The notes under the pieces are model-generated. The model saw nothing but the letters and a program-made list of their open reading frames with translations, had not been told where the DNA came from and did no database searches. A stretch of DNA of 64,000 nucleotides, taken from the NCBI RefSeq assembly GCF_030012605.2, contig NZ_CP114055.2. One strand, 5' to 3'. Shown piece after piece: positions 8,699-16,905 of this stretch (position 1 is its first letter; each line of letters begins with the position of its first letter). A program made the translations under genes and the position numbers. Source of the DNA: Bergeyella_A cardium. Its GTDB lineage: Bacteria > Bacteroidota > Bacteroidia > Flavobacteriales > Weeksellaceae.

Positions 8699-10024
8699 AT
8701 GGAAACAGCAACATACAAAACAGCAGCATATCATACTCTCGGGTGCAAACTCAACTTTGCAGAGACCTCAACCATCGCTCGCCAGCTAAAAGGTGCGGGC
8801 TATAATAAGGTAGAATTTGATGAAAAGGCAGATGTCTATGTCATCAATACCTGCTCGGTAACTGATAATGCAGATAAAGAATGCAGATTCCACATCAAAC
8901 GGGCAATGAAGGCAAATCCTCAAGGGCTCGTAGTGGTCATCGGGTGCTATGCACAGCTAAAACCAGATGAGATTGCCAGTATAGACGGCGTAGATTTAGT
9001 TCTCGGAGCTAAGGAAAAGTTCAATGTCCTCAGCTATTTGGAAGATTTAGAGAAAACCAGCAACAATGGAGTAGTGCATTCCTGCGAAGTAGGGGAGGCA
9101 AACTCATTTATCGGCAGTTTCTCGGTAGGCGAAAGAACCAGAGCCTTCCTAAAAGTGCAAGACGGCTGCGATTACAAATGTACCTACTGCACCATCCCTA
9201 TGGCGAGGGGGATTTCCCGCTCGGATACGATAGAGAATATCATTAAAAATGCTACCCAAATCTCCCAACGAGGCATTAAGGAAATCGTACTCACAGGCGT
9301 GAATATCGGGGATTATGGCAAGGGTGAGTTCGGCAATAAAAGGCACGAGCATACCTTCCTTGACCTTATTAAGGAGCTCGACAAAGTAGAGGGCATAGAG
9401 AGGATTCGTATCTCTTCCATAGAGCCCAATCTCCTTAAAGATGATGCCATAGAGCTCGTATCCCACAGCAGGAGTTTCGTACCGCACTTCCACATCCCGC
9501 TTCAGAGTGGTAGCGATACCATCCTTAAAAAAATGAAGCGCCGATATCTTACAAAACTCTATACCGACCGCATCTCTAAAATCAAGGAAACCATCCCGCA
9601 CTGCGCCATCGGTGTAGATGTCATCGTGGGATTCCCAGGGGAGACCGAAGAGCATTTCCTCGAGACCTACCGCTACCTTAACCAGCTCCCGATTTCCTAC
9701 CTCCATGTCTTCACCTATTCCGAAAGGGATAATACCGAAGCTGTAGAAATGGAAGGCACCGTTCCCATAGCCGAAAGGAAAAGGCGAAATAAAATGCTAA
9801 GAATACTCTCCGAAAAGAAAAAGCGGGAGTTCTACGAGTCTCAGCTCGGCAGTACGCTCCCTGTTCTTTGGGAGGATGAGAATAAAAATGGGCTGATGTT
9901 TGGCTTTACCGAAAACTATGTACGCGTACAAAAACCCTACGATGAAGCCTCCTGCAACACCATAGAATTCCTCACCTTAGACAAAATACAACCCGACGGT
10001 ACGGTATCCGTTAAGTCAGCATAA
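8699..10024 (+). CDS. mtaB: MtaB, tRNA t6A37 methylthiotransferase (radical SAM)
   Basis: MtaB converts t6A37 to ms2t6A37 in ANN-decoding tRNAs. The N-terminal UPF0004 domain carries three cluster cysteines (in LGCKLNFAE, NTCSVTD and IGCYAQ). The radical-SAM motif CDYKCTYC has Cys at about 157, 161 and 164, and a TRAM-like region follows at the C-terminus. The LGCKLNFAET block is typical of MtaB rather than MiaB or RimO. The frame is open from 8624, but the start is placed at 8699 (METATYKTAAYHTLGCK) because a promoter box lies between the two ATGs. The protein has 441 residues. Confidence 0.93.
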   Translation: METATYKTAAYHTLGCKLNFAETSTIARQLKGAGYNKVEFDEKADVYVINTCSVTDNADKECRFHIKRAMKANPQGLVVVIGCYAQLKPDEIASIDGVDLVLGAKEKFNVLSYLEDLEKTSNNGVVHSCEVGEANSFIGSFSVGERTRAFLKVQDGCDYKCTYCTIPMARGISRSDTIENIIKNATQISQRGIKEIVLTGVNIGDYGKGEFGNKRHEHTFLDLIKELDKVEGIERIRISSIEPNLLKDDAIELVSHSRSFVPHFHIPLQSGSDTILKKMKRRYLTKLYTDRISKIKETIPHCAIGVDVIVGFPGETEEHFLETYRYLNQLPISYLHVFTYSERDNTEAVEMEGTVPIAERKRRNKMLRILSEKKKREFYESQLGSTLPVLWEDENKNGLMFGFTENYVRVQKPYDEASCNTIEFLTLDKIQPDGTVSVKSA

Positions 10025-10030
10025 AGTCAA

Positions 10031-10063
10031 AACTTTCTCTTGAATTTGGGAAAGTTTTTTTTT
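10031..10063 (+). terminator. Rho-independent terminator of mtaB
   Basis: Stem AACTTTC / GAAAGTT followed by a run of nine T, starting 7 nt after the mtaB stop. Confidence 0.75.
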
Positions 10064-10148
10064 CCTAAAAAAGCTAATAAAGTACAGCAAGTATAAGCTG
10101 TTCAGGCAATTTTTATAATGATTTGTCGTTAGTTTTCAAAATAAAAAA

Positions 10149-10712
10149 ATGACAACGATTAAAAGAGTAGCTTTGGCTATAGGTCTTGTGGCAATGAGTT
10201 TTGTTAGTGCACAGAGTGCTGATATGAGAAATATCTTAAAATTAGGTTTAAATTCAGGGGCATCATTACCTTCCAATAACTCTTCATTTGTTATGGGAAT
10301 AGATGCGAGCTATCAGAATATTTCTGTCGCTGGAATTGGCTGGGGCTTTGCTACAGGCTATATTCACCACTTTGGTAAGGAGAATAACGGGATAGATAAT
10401 AATGATTTTGGGGTGATTCCTGCTGCATTATTATTCAGATTCTATCCTAAGCAGTTGGGCTTTTACCTCGGTGGAGACCTTGGTTATGGCTTCATTACAG
10501 GAAATGATAAAGTTGCTAAAAATAATGAAATAGAGAGACCAAAGGGAGGGATTTATTTCAAACCAGAAATAGGTTTCCATAATAGGGACTGGAACTTAGG
10601 AATCCATTATCAGAAAGTTTTTATTGCGAATAAAGGCAAGATTGGAGAACAAAAATACAGTGCAGCTAACTTTGGTGTAACGCTTTCTTATAACATCCCT
10701 TTGGGTAAATAA
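10149..10712 (+). CDS. Small outer-membrane beta-barrel-like protein
   Basis: This 187-residue protein begins with a Sec signal peptide (cleavage probably after ...FVSAQ, about residue 22). The rest consists of alternating hydrophobic/polar stretches rich in Gly and aromatic residues, such as FYLGGDLGYGF, and ends in a strand-like tail (NFGVTLSYNIPLG). This pattern suggests an 8-stranded outer-membrane barrel of the OmpW/PorT-like fold class. The exact family and function are not recognisable. Confidence 0.6.
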   Translation: MTTIKRVALAIGLVAMSFVSAQSADMRNILKLGLNSGASLPSNNSSFVMGIDASYQNISVAGIGWGFATGYIHHFGKENNGIDNNDFGVIPAALLFRFYPKQLGFYLGGDLGYGFITGNDKVAKNNEIERPKGGIYFKPEIGFHNRDWNLGIHYQKVFIANKGKIGEQKYSAANFGVTLSYNIPLGK

Positions 10713-10743
10713 AACAAATAAATAAGACAATCTGCCATATATT

Positions 10744-11421
10744 ATGACAATCCCAGATACTTTATTAGAGCAGACTTATGCATATCTTCAGCAATTTCTC
10801 ACGGAGGAAAGACTGAGGAAGATTGAGCACTTCTCTGCTCAGAGCTCAGATTTTGTACTCCCTGTGATGGAGGATGTTTATCAGTTTAGAAATGCGGCAG
10901 CTATTGTGCGAAGCTCGGAGGCTTGTGGCTTTCATAAGATTGTGGCACTGCAAAAGCATAATGTCTTTAACCCTAATCTGGAAGTTACTAAAGGAGCAGA
11001 TACTTGGGTAGAGGTGGAAAAACTCCCTGCACGGATAGAATCATTGAAAGAAATCAGGCAGAGGGGGTATAAAATTGTAGCCGTTTCTCCAGAGAAAAAT
11101 GCGACCCTCCTCCCAAACTTTAGGATTGATGAGCCAATTGCTTTAACTTTCGGTACCGAGTGGGAGGGGATTTCGGAAGAGATATTGGACTTTGCCGATG
11201 AGACGCTGATGATTCCGATGTATGGCTTTACGCAGAGTTTTAATGTATCAGTGGCAGCAGCGATTTGCTTATATGAACTTAAACAAAAGCTAGTGAAAAC
11301 GCAGACGCCTCATCTCTTAAACGATGAAAAACGGCTGAGGCTGAAGATACGATGGGCAGTAAACTCCATCCGCAGCGGGGGAGAGATATTAGAGAGGTAT
11401 CTTTGTGCAGGAGGCTTATAG
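10744..11421 (+). CDS. SpoU/TrmH-family RNA 2'-O-ribose methyltransferase
   Basis: A SPOUT methyltransferase of 225 residues that methylates a ribose 2'-OH using SAM, most likely in tRNA (TrmH type, Gm18). The three SpoU motifs are visible: the NAAAIVRSSEACG block at about 51-64 with its conserved Asn and Arg, FGTEWEGIS at about 137-145, and the C-terminal knot IPMYGFTQSFNVSVAAA. An N-terminal helical region and a C-terminal basic tail resemble TrmH more than TrmL. The gene follows the small barrel gene by 31 nt. Confidence 0.85.
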   Translation: MTIPDTLLEQTYAYLQQFLTEERLRKIEHFSAQSSDFVLPVMEDVYQFRNAAAIVRSSEACGFHKIVALQKHNVFNPNLEVTKGADTWVEVEKLPARIESLKEIRQRGYKIVAVSPEKNATLLPNFRIDEPIALTFGTEWEGISEEILDFADETLMIPMYGFTQSFNVSVAAAICLYELKQKLVKTQTPHLLNDEKRLRLKIRWAVNSIRSGGEILERYLCAGGL

Positions 11422-11449
11422 CGATTAGCTTTTGGCTTTTGGTAATTAG

Positions 11450-11478
11450 CTAAGTGCCTGCCGTGCTACGGCTAAGTC
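11450..11478 (+). repeat. REP-like element, copy B
   Basis: The head CTAAGTGCCT is followed by hairpin GCCGT-GCT-ACGGC, between the convergent TrmH-like and porZ genes. Copy C at 34428-34449 has the same head and loop, but its stem reads GCCAC-GCT-GTGGC, so two base pairs have changed on both sides. Confidence 0.6.
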
Positions 11479-11497
11479 CGTCAGCTGGAAGCTGTGG

Positions 11498-13798
11498 CTA
11501 GTTGATGATGGCGATTTTTGCAGTTGCGGTATCGGAGCCGTCTTCATTGGTCATTAGCACAAAATAAATCCCTGAAGCTACTCTCTTGCCACGATAATTT
11601 AAATCCCACTCGTAATAACCGCCTTTGGCAATACCTTGGTGGATTAAATTTCCTGCGGTATCGGTAATCCGGATATTGGTTTTCTCTGCTAATCCCTTAA
11701 TTCTCACATTACCTTTGTATTGAGATGAAACCACAGGGTTAGGATATACGAGTACATTTCCAAACTTGTCAGATACCTGTTGCACATCTCCTTGATAAAC
11801 CACAATTCCCTCCGAAGTAGCGAAATAGACTTTACCTGTCTTTTCATCTACTTTAATATCGGTTACCATATCATTAGGTAGGGGAGAGTTCTTACTGGTA
11901 AAGTGATGAATGGTCTTTTCACCGCTTGCATTGAGGTAAAAAACTCCTCCTCCATTGGTAGAAAACCATTTTTGATTGCCAGAGTCAGCTTCTATTTGGA
12001 GTATTTCTGCATCTCTGAACAGTTCTTCTCCTATACCTTTTTCCTCAATGATGATAGATTCTAATTTTGGGTTTCTGCTGATTGCCGAAGAGGCATTTCG
12101 TAGTACTCTGAGCCCTTTTGATGTTCCTATCCACAGGTCGCCAGATTTGTCCATAGCGGTACTTATCGTTTCTGCAGTGTTTGGCAGTCCGCTTTGTGTT
12201 CCTTCCAAAACAAAGATGTCATTTTCATTGATAGCTGTAGATTTCTGAGTGTTTAAAGCTAGAAAAGAGTTGGAACGAGGTGTGGGTATCCAGAGAAAAC
12301 CTTCTTTATAATAAGGTTTCTGAGCAGATTTTGATTTTGAAGAAAGAATAGATGAAAAATTATCATTATTTCTGTTATAGAAGAAGATTTCTGTTCGCTC
12401 AGGAGGTACTGCTCCAGCAATATTATAGTATCTTCCCACAGCGTATAGATTTCCTTTATCATCATAGGTAAGACCTGAGATGCTGGTGATTTTTTTTCCT
12501 GCTTCAAAAGTAGGGTAGAAGTTCTTAAGTACTATATCATCGCTATTTACTTCCATTTTGTACATACCATCGGTGAAGCGATAGTTCCAGTTTCCAAAAC
12601 TCCCGAAGAAGATTTCTTTGGGGTTAGATGGGTTCATCACGACATCGAGGACATTAAAAACCTTTTTGGCATTGTTGTAATTATCGATGAAAAAGGAGGG
12701 ATAAACCCACTTAGTTCCATTAAAGTAATAGAAGCCCAATAATCTATCGGAGAGGATAGGCTGTTGATAGAAATCGTATACCCCACCGCTTGACACTAAG
12801 ATTTTATTTCCTACGAAAGACATTTTGTAGGCTTTATTGGCGTAAGGACCATCGGGTTTTATGGATTGCAGGCTTTCATTATAAACCCCAGAAAGGAAAG
12901 TTCCCGCGTAGATATGATTGTCTTTTATCCAGCCTGTGTTTAATTCTTCTGTATAATTGGTTTTGCTTTTTACAAGGTTTCCACTGGCATTAAAGACATA
13001 GATAGCAGAAGGCGCATTCCCTCCTTTTGTCTTGCTGTCGGTTACTACGATCTGCCCATTACTGATGTTCATATCCTTTACAGACGAAAAGGTCTGAGCG
13101 ATTTCAGAGAACGAATTTCCATCGCCGTAATAGACTTTATCCAATGATGAAAAAGAGATGAGATTCCCATCAGAGACAATATTATTAAAGTCCCCAGCTC
13201 TTAAAGTCTCCCAGCTTGATGCTATGGCAAATGAAGAATCGATATTATGGCTAAGAATCCCTGTATTGGTAATGAGATATACTTTATTGTCTTTAATAAT
13301 GGCTTCCTTTACAGGGTGGGGGAGAAAGGCAGTTTCGGAGAACTCCTTCCTATCGAGCTTGAAGATAGAGATACCATAGTCGGTAGATACAGCAGCAAGA
13401 TTTCCATTAATGGAGATATGATTAATCTTTTTGGAGCCTGTATATCCATTATTCATTGGGATATCTATCACATAGGTTACACCACGCTCTGTAATTACAT
13501 CTATACTCCCGTCTTTGTAGCCTACCAGACCTGTCTTAGTATTAGGGTTATAGTCAAATGCAGTAATATTCACATTATGGAGCCCATTGGCTTTTGAAAG
13601 GTATTTGGATACCTCACCAGAGGAGAGCGTATATCGGAAGATACCATTCTCGGATGCTGCCAGTAGGCTTTCACCATCTTCTCGAATTTGGAGGATGTTG
13701 TTATATGAAAAAAGATCTGACCAGCGAGGGGACGAAATCTCCTGCCCCTGCAGTGCAGAAACAGATAAACCAAATACTAAAGGGTATATAAATCTCAT
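11498..13798 (-). CDS. porZ: PorZ, type IX secretion anionic-LPS delivery/sortase-complex component
   Basis: PorZ is a surface member of the T9SS attachment complex that supplies A-LPS to the sortase PorU so that cargo can be anchored. The 766-residue protein has a signal peptide (about 1-18) and a propeller-like body of short WD/two-component-regulator-type repeats (for example WIGTSKGLRVLRN near 560). The tail (about 690-766) is a T9SS C-terminal domain (VYPNPVVSS, ASGIYFVLMTN). N-terminal block WSDLFSYNNILQI and total length agree with PorZ of Porphyromonas (776). A general two-component propeller protein is the alternative. porT lies at 22679. Confidence 0.8.
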   Translation of the reverse strand: MRFIYPLVFGLSVSALQGQEISSPRWSDLFSYNNILQIREDGESLLAASENGIFRYTLSSGEVSKYLSKANGLHNVNITAFDYNPNTKTGLVGYKDGSIDVITERGVTYVIDIPMNNGYTGSKKINHISINGNLAAVSTDYGISIFKLDRKEFSETAFLPHPVKEAIIKDNKVYLITNTGILSHNIDSSFAIASSWETLRAGDFNNIVSDGNLISFSSLDKVYYGDGNSFSEIAQTFSSVKDMNISNGQIVVTDSKTKGGNAPSAIYVFNASGNLVKSKTNYTEELNTGWIKDNHIYAGTFLSGVYNESLQSIKPDGPYANKAYKMSFVGNKILVSSGGVYDFYQQPILSDRLLGFYYFNGTKWVYPSFFIDNYNNAKKVFNVLDVVMNPSNPKEIFFGSFGNWNYRFTDGMYKMEVNSDDIVLKNFYPTFEAGKKITSISGLTYDDKGNLYAVGRYYNIAGAVPPERTEIFFYNRNNDNFSSILSSKSKSAQKPYYKEGFLWIPTPRSNSFLALNTQKSTAINENDIFVLEGTQSGLPNTAETISTAMDKSGDLWIGTSKGLRVLRNASSAISRNPKLESIIIEEKGIGEELFRDAEILQIEADSGNQKWFSTNGGGVFYLNASGEKTIHHFTSKNSPLPNDMVTDIKVDEKTGKVYFATSEGIVVYQGDVQQVSDKFGNVLVYPNPVVSSQYKGNVRIKGLAEKTNIRITDTAGNLIHQGIAKGGYYEWDLNYRGKRVASGIYFVLMTNEDGSDTATAKIAIIN

Positions 13799-13827
13799 TA
13801 CACAAATATTTTGTTTCGTTAATAAAA

Positions 13828-13865
13828 AATAAGATGTATAATCTGTGCTTTTTATACATCTTATT
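13828..13865 (-). terminator. Terminator of the 5'-nucleotidase operon
   Basis: A perfect 14-bp inverted repeat with arms at 13828-13841 and 13852-13865 and a 10-nt loop is followed on the minus strand by a T run, 20 nt after the metallophosphatase stop. Confidence 0.8.
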
Positions 13866-13884
13866 GATTTCTCGTTTTAGATGA

Positions 13885-14835
13885 TTATACTTTTATCTTG
13901 TCATCTATAATGTGGGTATTCCACGCGATGTGTTGTACATTCTTATCCTTGTCAAAGAAAAATTCTATTCTGCCGAGAAGGAGACCTGCCCAGCCTACTT
14001 GATTTACAAGAACGGATTTCCCTGCTCTGTTAGTATATTTCTGAGGCTCGGGGAGGAAGGTATGGGTATGCCCACCGAGAATTAAGTCTATATTATCGGT
14101 TTTAGTAGCGAGGAGGGCATCGCAGATTTTGTCTTTTCGCTCTGGGTATTGGTAGCCGATATGAGATAGGCAGATCACCATATCACATTTCTTATCTTTT
14201 TTTAGGAAGTCGGCATAGTGCTGAGCTACATCCACAGGGTCATTATAGACCGTTTCGCCGTATTGTTTTTTGCCTACTAAGCCAGCGAGCTCTACTCCCA
14301 GTCCGAAGATTCCTACTTTTATCCCATCTTTATTAAAGATTTTGTAGTCTAATGTCTTCCCATCGAGGATGGTATTTTTGAAATCATAATTTGAGGTAAC
14401 GAAAGGGAATTTCGCATTTGGAAGGGCTTTAAGGAAACCTTCAAGACCGTTATCAAAGTCGTGATTCCCCATAGTAGCGGCATCATATCCCATCATACTC
14501 ATCAGTTTAAATTCCAGCTCTCCACCAAACATATTAAAATAAGGTGTGCCTTGGAAAATATCTCCGCAGTCGAGTAGTAATACATTTTTTTCCTGCTCTC
14601 GTATGTTCTTTATCAATGACGCTCTCCGTGCAAAGCCGCCCTGATTAGGGTTTTTGGTATAAGACGAGTCAAAGGGCTCTATACGGCTGTGCTGGTCGTT
14701 GGTATGGAGTATCGTCAGCTTTTTTAGCCCGTTTTTTTTAAGGGCAACGCTGTCTTTTGCAAATATCAAATTCGGAGCGAGGGAAAGGCTTATCCCTCCT
14801 CCTATGGCTGTTTTTATAAATTGCTTACGGTTCAT
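13885..14835 (-). CDS. 5'-nucleotidase-type metallophosphatase domain protein (N-terminal half as separate gene)
   Basis: This 316-residue calcineurin-like phosphatase matches the catalytic N-terminal half of UshA-type 5'-nucleotidases. Metal-binding motifs are LHTNDQH (about 43-49), DCGDIF, GNHDFD and GGHTHTFLP. The N-terminus (MNRKQFIKTAIGGGISL) looks like an export signal, possibly Tat-like but with only one Arg in the usual position. It follows the gene for the C-terminal half by only 3 nt, so the two probably form a periplasmic complex that dephosphorylates nucleotides. Confidence 0.85.
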   Translation of the reverse strand: MNRKQFIKTAIGGGISLSLAPNLIFAKDSVALKKNGLKKLTILHTNDQHSRIEPFDSSYTKNPNQGGFARRASLIKNIREQEKNVLLLDCGDIFQGTPYFNMFGGELEFKLMSMMGYDAATMGNHDFDNGLEGFLKALPNAKFPFVTSNYDFKNTILDGKTLDYKIFNKDGIKVGIFGLGVELAGLVGKKQYGETVYNDPVDVAQHYADFLKKDKKCDMVICLSHIGYQYPERKDKICDALLATKTDNIDLILGGHTHTFLPEPQKYTNRAGKSVLVNQVGWAGLLLGRIEFFFDKDKNVQHIAWNTHIIDDKIKV

Positions 14836-14838
14836 TGT

Positions 14839-15585
14839 TTAATTATTAAATCTAAGTCTAATGTCAGTTGGTACGCTCACTTCTGGATTTTTTCTAAAGC
14901 TTTCTATAAAGACTTCTCGGAGTTTTAGCCCTGTGGGAATCATCTTGCCTTTGCCAAAGTACCACATACGGTCGCCCCCGAGAGCGAGGTAGTCAGTGGT
15001 TGCAATGTAATAAGTCTTATCAGCGATAGGTACTTCGCCGTTGATTAATGCTTTGGTAATTTTCCCTTGCTTAGTCTCTATTGTAAGGCGAGATACTGGG
15101 TTGTTTACCTGAGTTTTGAGATAATAATCAAAGAGGCCTTGCAAGTCTGAGCCTTTCATTGCAATGATGACGATTTCGTTCTCAAACGGCATTACTTCAA
15201 AGATATGCTTGAGCAGAATATCGCCAGGCGCAAAGGTCGTCCTTATCCCTCCGATATTGATAACCGCTGCATCTACTCTTGGCAGTCCATTGCTTTTTGC
15301 CCATTCTGCAGCGGCGTCATAAGTATAATCTACCAAGACTTTCCCCATATTGCTGTCGTCCCCGTCCTTAGTAAGCGCTACGCTGGTATGAGAAATCTTT
15401 TCATTCATCTGGCTTTCCATCGATTTTTTGTATGGGATAATGGTTTTCACCATTTCCTGATCTTCTGCCAGCTCTGCTGTAATCTTTGTGTTCTCGTAAG
15501 GCTTTATATTGCTGATACCCAAATGTGATTTACACGAAGCGAGCATTGCTAATGATAATAGCCAAACATATTTTCTATTTTTCAT
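14839..15585 (-). CDS. 5'-nucleotidase C-terminal domain lipoprotein
   Basis: This 248-residue lipoprotein has a signal ending at a lipobox-like LAMLASC (Cys18). The body is the substrate-binding 5_nucleotid_C domain, with the AAVINIGGIRTTFAPGDI-type nucleotide-binding block and the LALGGDRMWYF block near the C-terminus. In UshA these two domains form one chain. Here the C-terminal domain is encoded first and the catalytic domain follows 3 nt later. A promoter box lies 20 nt upstream. Confidence 0.85.
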   Translation of the reverse strand: MKNRKYVWLLSLAMLASCKSHLGISNIKPYENTKITAELAEDQEMVKTIIPYKKSMESQMNEKISHTSVALTKDGDDSNMGKVLVDYTYDAAAEWAKSNGLPRVDAAVINIGGIRTTFAPGDILLKHIFEVMPFENEIVIIAMKGSDLQGLFDYYLKTQVNNPVSRLTIETKQGKITKALINGEVPIADKTYYIATTDYLALGGDRMWYFGKGKMIPTGLKLREVFIESFRKNPEVSVPTDIRLRFNN

Positions 15586-15605
15586 TATTATTAATTATTT
15601 GCTTG

Positions 15606-15613
15606 CAAAGATA
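15606..15613 (-). promoter_or_regulatory. -7 promoter box (TATCTTTG) for the 5'-nucleotidase operon
   Basis: Minus-strand TAnnTTTG box 20 nt before the lipoprotein start codon. Confidence 0.6.
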
Positions 15614-15853
15614 ATAAATTCCTCTTCCTTATTATTATTAATGCTAAGGTTTATTTCCATCTGATATTCCTCATCTTTTTTATCCCTTTTTTTGATGTTT
15701 TTTTTAAAAAATTAAGGATAATTTGTAACATAGGAGGTAATTACTATTTAATAAAATTACTTTCTCTTCTCTACACTGTTAAAATAACTTATCTCATCTC
15801 TTTTCTTTCATTTTGTATATCTTGTATTTTTTTACTAATTAAAAGACTTTTAA

Positions 15854-15883
15854 TTGGGTATTAAAAAAGTTTATATATCTTTG
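15854..15883 (+). promoter_or_regulatory. Promoter of the orphan small RNA candidate
   Basis: TTG at 15854-15856 and TATCTTTG at 15876-15883 are separated by 19 nt, an excellent Bacteroidetes -33/-7 pair. No open frame follows. Confidence 0.7.
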
Positions 15884-15885
15884 CA

Positions 15886-15972
15886 GCACAGAGGGACAGG
15901 GTAATGCCTCCCACTGTGCCCCCCTTGAAATAAAGGTTTAAGGTAGCTGAAAGGCTACCTTTGTAATTTTAT
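15886..15972 (+). ncRNA. Candidate small structured RNA, family unknown
   Basis: A GC-richer island of about 85 nt directly follows a strong promoter. It can fold into hairpin GCACAG...CTGTGC with an inner GAGG/CCTC pairing, a small CCTT...AAGG hairpin, and an 8-bp terminator-like stem AAGGTAGC-TGAAAG-GCTACCTT followed by TGTAATTTT. No start codon with a usable frame follows, and the next plus-strand gene is 3.4 kb away. It does not resemble SRP, 6S (found elsewhere here), tmRNA or RNase P. A flavobacterial motif such as Flavo-1 is possible but I cannot confirm it. Confidence 0.55.
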
Positions 15973-16151
15973 AATCTTTTTATCTACTATTACTTCTATA
16001 TATTTCACCTCTTTGATATTACTCTCTCAAATCAAAAACTAAACAAATTAAATGAGAATCAAAACCTTTTAAAATACTTTTTAATAATTTTGGATATTTT
16101 ATTTTGGTGATTATATGTAAAAAAAATGCTCCTATAGTAGAATAGGAGAGG

Positions 16152-16191
16152 GGTAAAAAATACATCCGCTGGGCAATATTGCTCAGCGGAT
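16152..16191 (-). terminator. Terminator of icd-rpe operon
   Basis: An 11-bp stem-loop (ATCCGCTGRGC arms at 16164-16191, loop AATATT) is followed on the minus strand by a T-rich stretch, 62 nt after the rpe stop. Confidence 0.75.
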
Positions 16192-16252
16192 GATAGAGAA
16201 TTTATTTTTTATCTCTATAATAGGATTTAAGACAGATTAAATTCCTATTTTA

Positions 16253-16903
16253 TTAGGCTTTGAGGTGCCTGATGGTCTCTTCTGGACTTTCAGACGAGAA
16301 GACGGCATTGCCCGCCACCAAAACATCGGCTCCTACATCGAAGAGCTTGCCTGCATTCTCCATATTTACCCCACCATCTACCTCTATCAGAGCTTGAGAA
16401 TGGGTCTTGGCAATTAAATCTCGGAGCTGACCGATCTTTTTATAAGTATTCTCAATGAATTTCTGCCCTCCAAACCCAGGATTTACACTCATTAGAAGGA
16501 TTAAATCGGCATCGGTAATAATATCCTCCAAAAAGCTAATGGGAGTAGAGGGGTTGAGAACCACACCCGCTTTTGCACCCTTGCTCTTGATGAGATGCAC
16601 CGTTCTGTGCAGGTGGGTACAAGCCTCGTAATGCACAGAAACCAAATCGGCACCACTATTAATGAACTCTTCTACATATTTCTCGGGCTCTACAATCATT
16701 AAATGTACATCTATGAACTTCTGACTGTGCTCTTTCACGGTTTTCATCACAGGAAATCCGAAGGAGATATTCGGTACAAACCGCCCATCCATAACATCTA
16801 TGTGTAGCCAGTCGGCAACCGAGCGGTTGAGCATCTCTATGTCTCTCTGTAAGTTTCCAAAGTCTGCGGAGAGGAGTGATGGTGCTATGAGTCTTGTTTT
16901 CAT
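16253..16903 (-). CDS. rpe: Ribulose-phosphate 3-epimerase
   Basis: Rpe interconverts ribulose 5-phosphate and xylulose 5-phosphate in the pentose phosphate pathway. The 216-residue TIM barrel shows SLLSADFGNL, the metal/catalytic block HIDVMDGRFVPNISFG, MSVNPGFGGQKF and the C-terminal VDGGVN with catalytic Asp. The length is normal. It follows icd by 2 nt, so the two are co-transcribed. Pairing with an NADPH-producing isocitrate dehydrogenase fits a shared role in NADPH and pentose supply, though that link is inference. Confidence 0.96.
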   Translation of the reverse strand: MKTRLIAPSLLSADFGNLQRDIEMLNRSVADWLHIDVMDGRFVPNISFGFPVMKTVKEHSQKFIDVHLMIVEPEKYVEEFINSGADLVSVHYEACTHLHRTVHLIKSKGAKAGVVLNPSTPISFLEDIITDADLILLMSVNPGFGGQKFIENTYKKIGQLRDLIAKTHSQALIEVDGGVNMENAGKLFDVGADVLVAGNAVFSSESPEETIRHLKA

Positions 16904-16905
16904 CT

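Larger units (their letters stand above)
15614..16151. other. AT-rich gap holding one structured-RNA candidate
   Basis: No plausible coding frame is seen between the nucleotidase operon and rpe. The gap is very AT-rich except for about 90 nt at 15884-15975, which has its own promoter and hairpins (listed separately), and a hairpin CTCCTATAGTAGAATAGGAG at about 16129-16148. Confidence 0.5.

Noticed and set aside
13247..13597. Plus-strand frame of 116 codons inside porZ
   Set aside because: It is antisense to a well supported gene, has no start signal and no recognisable domain.
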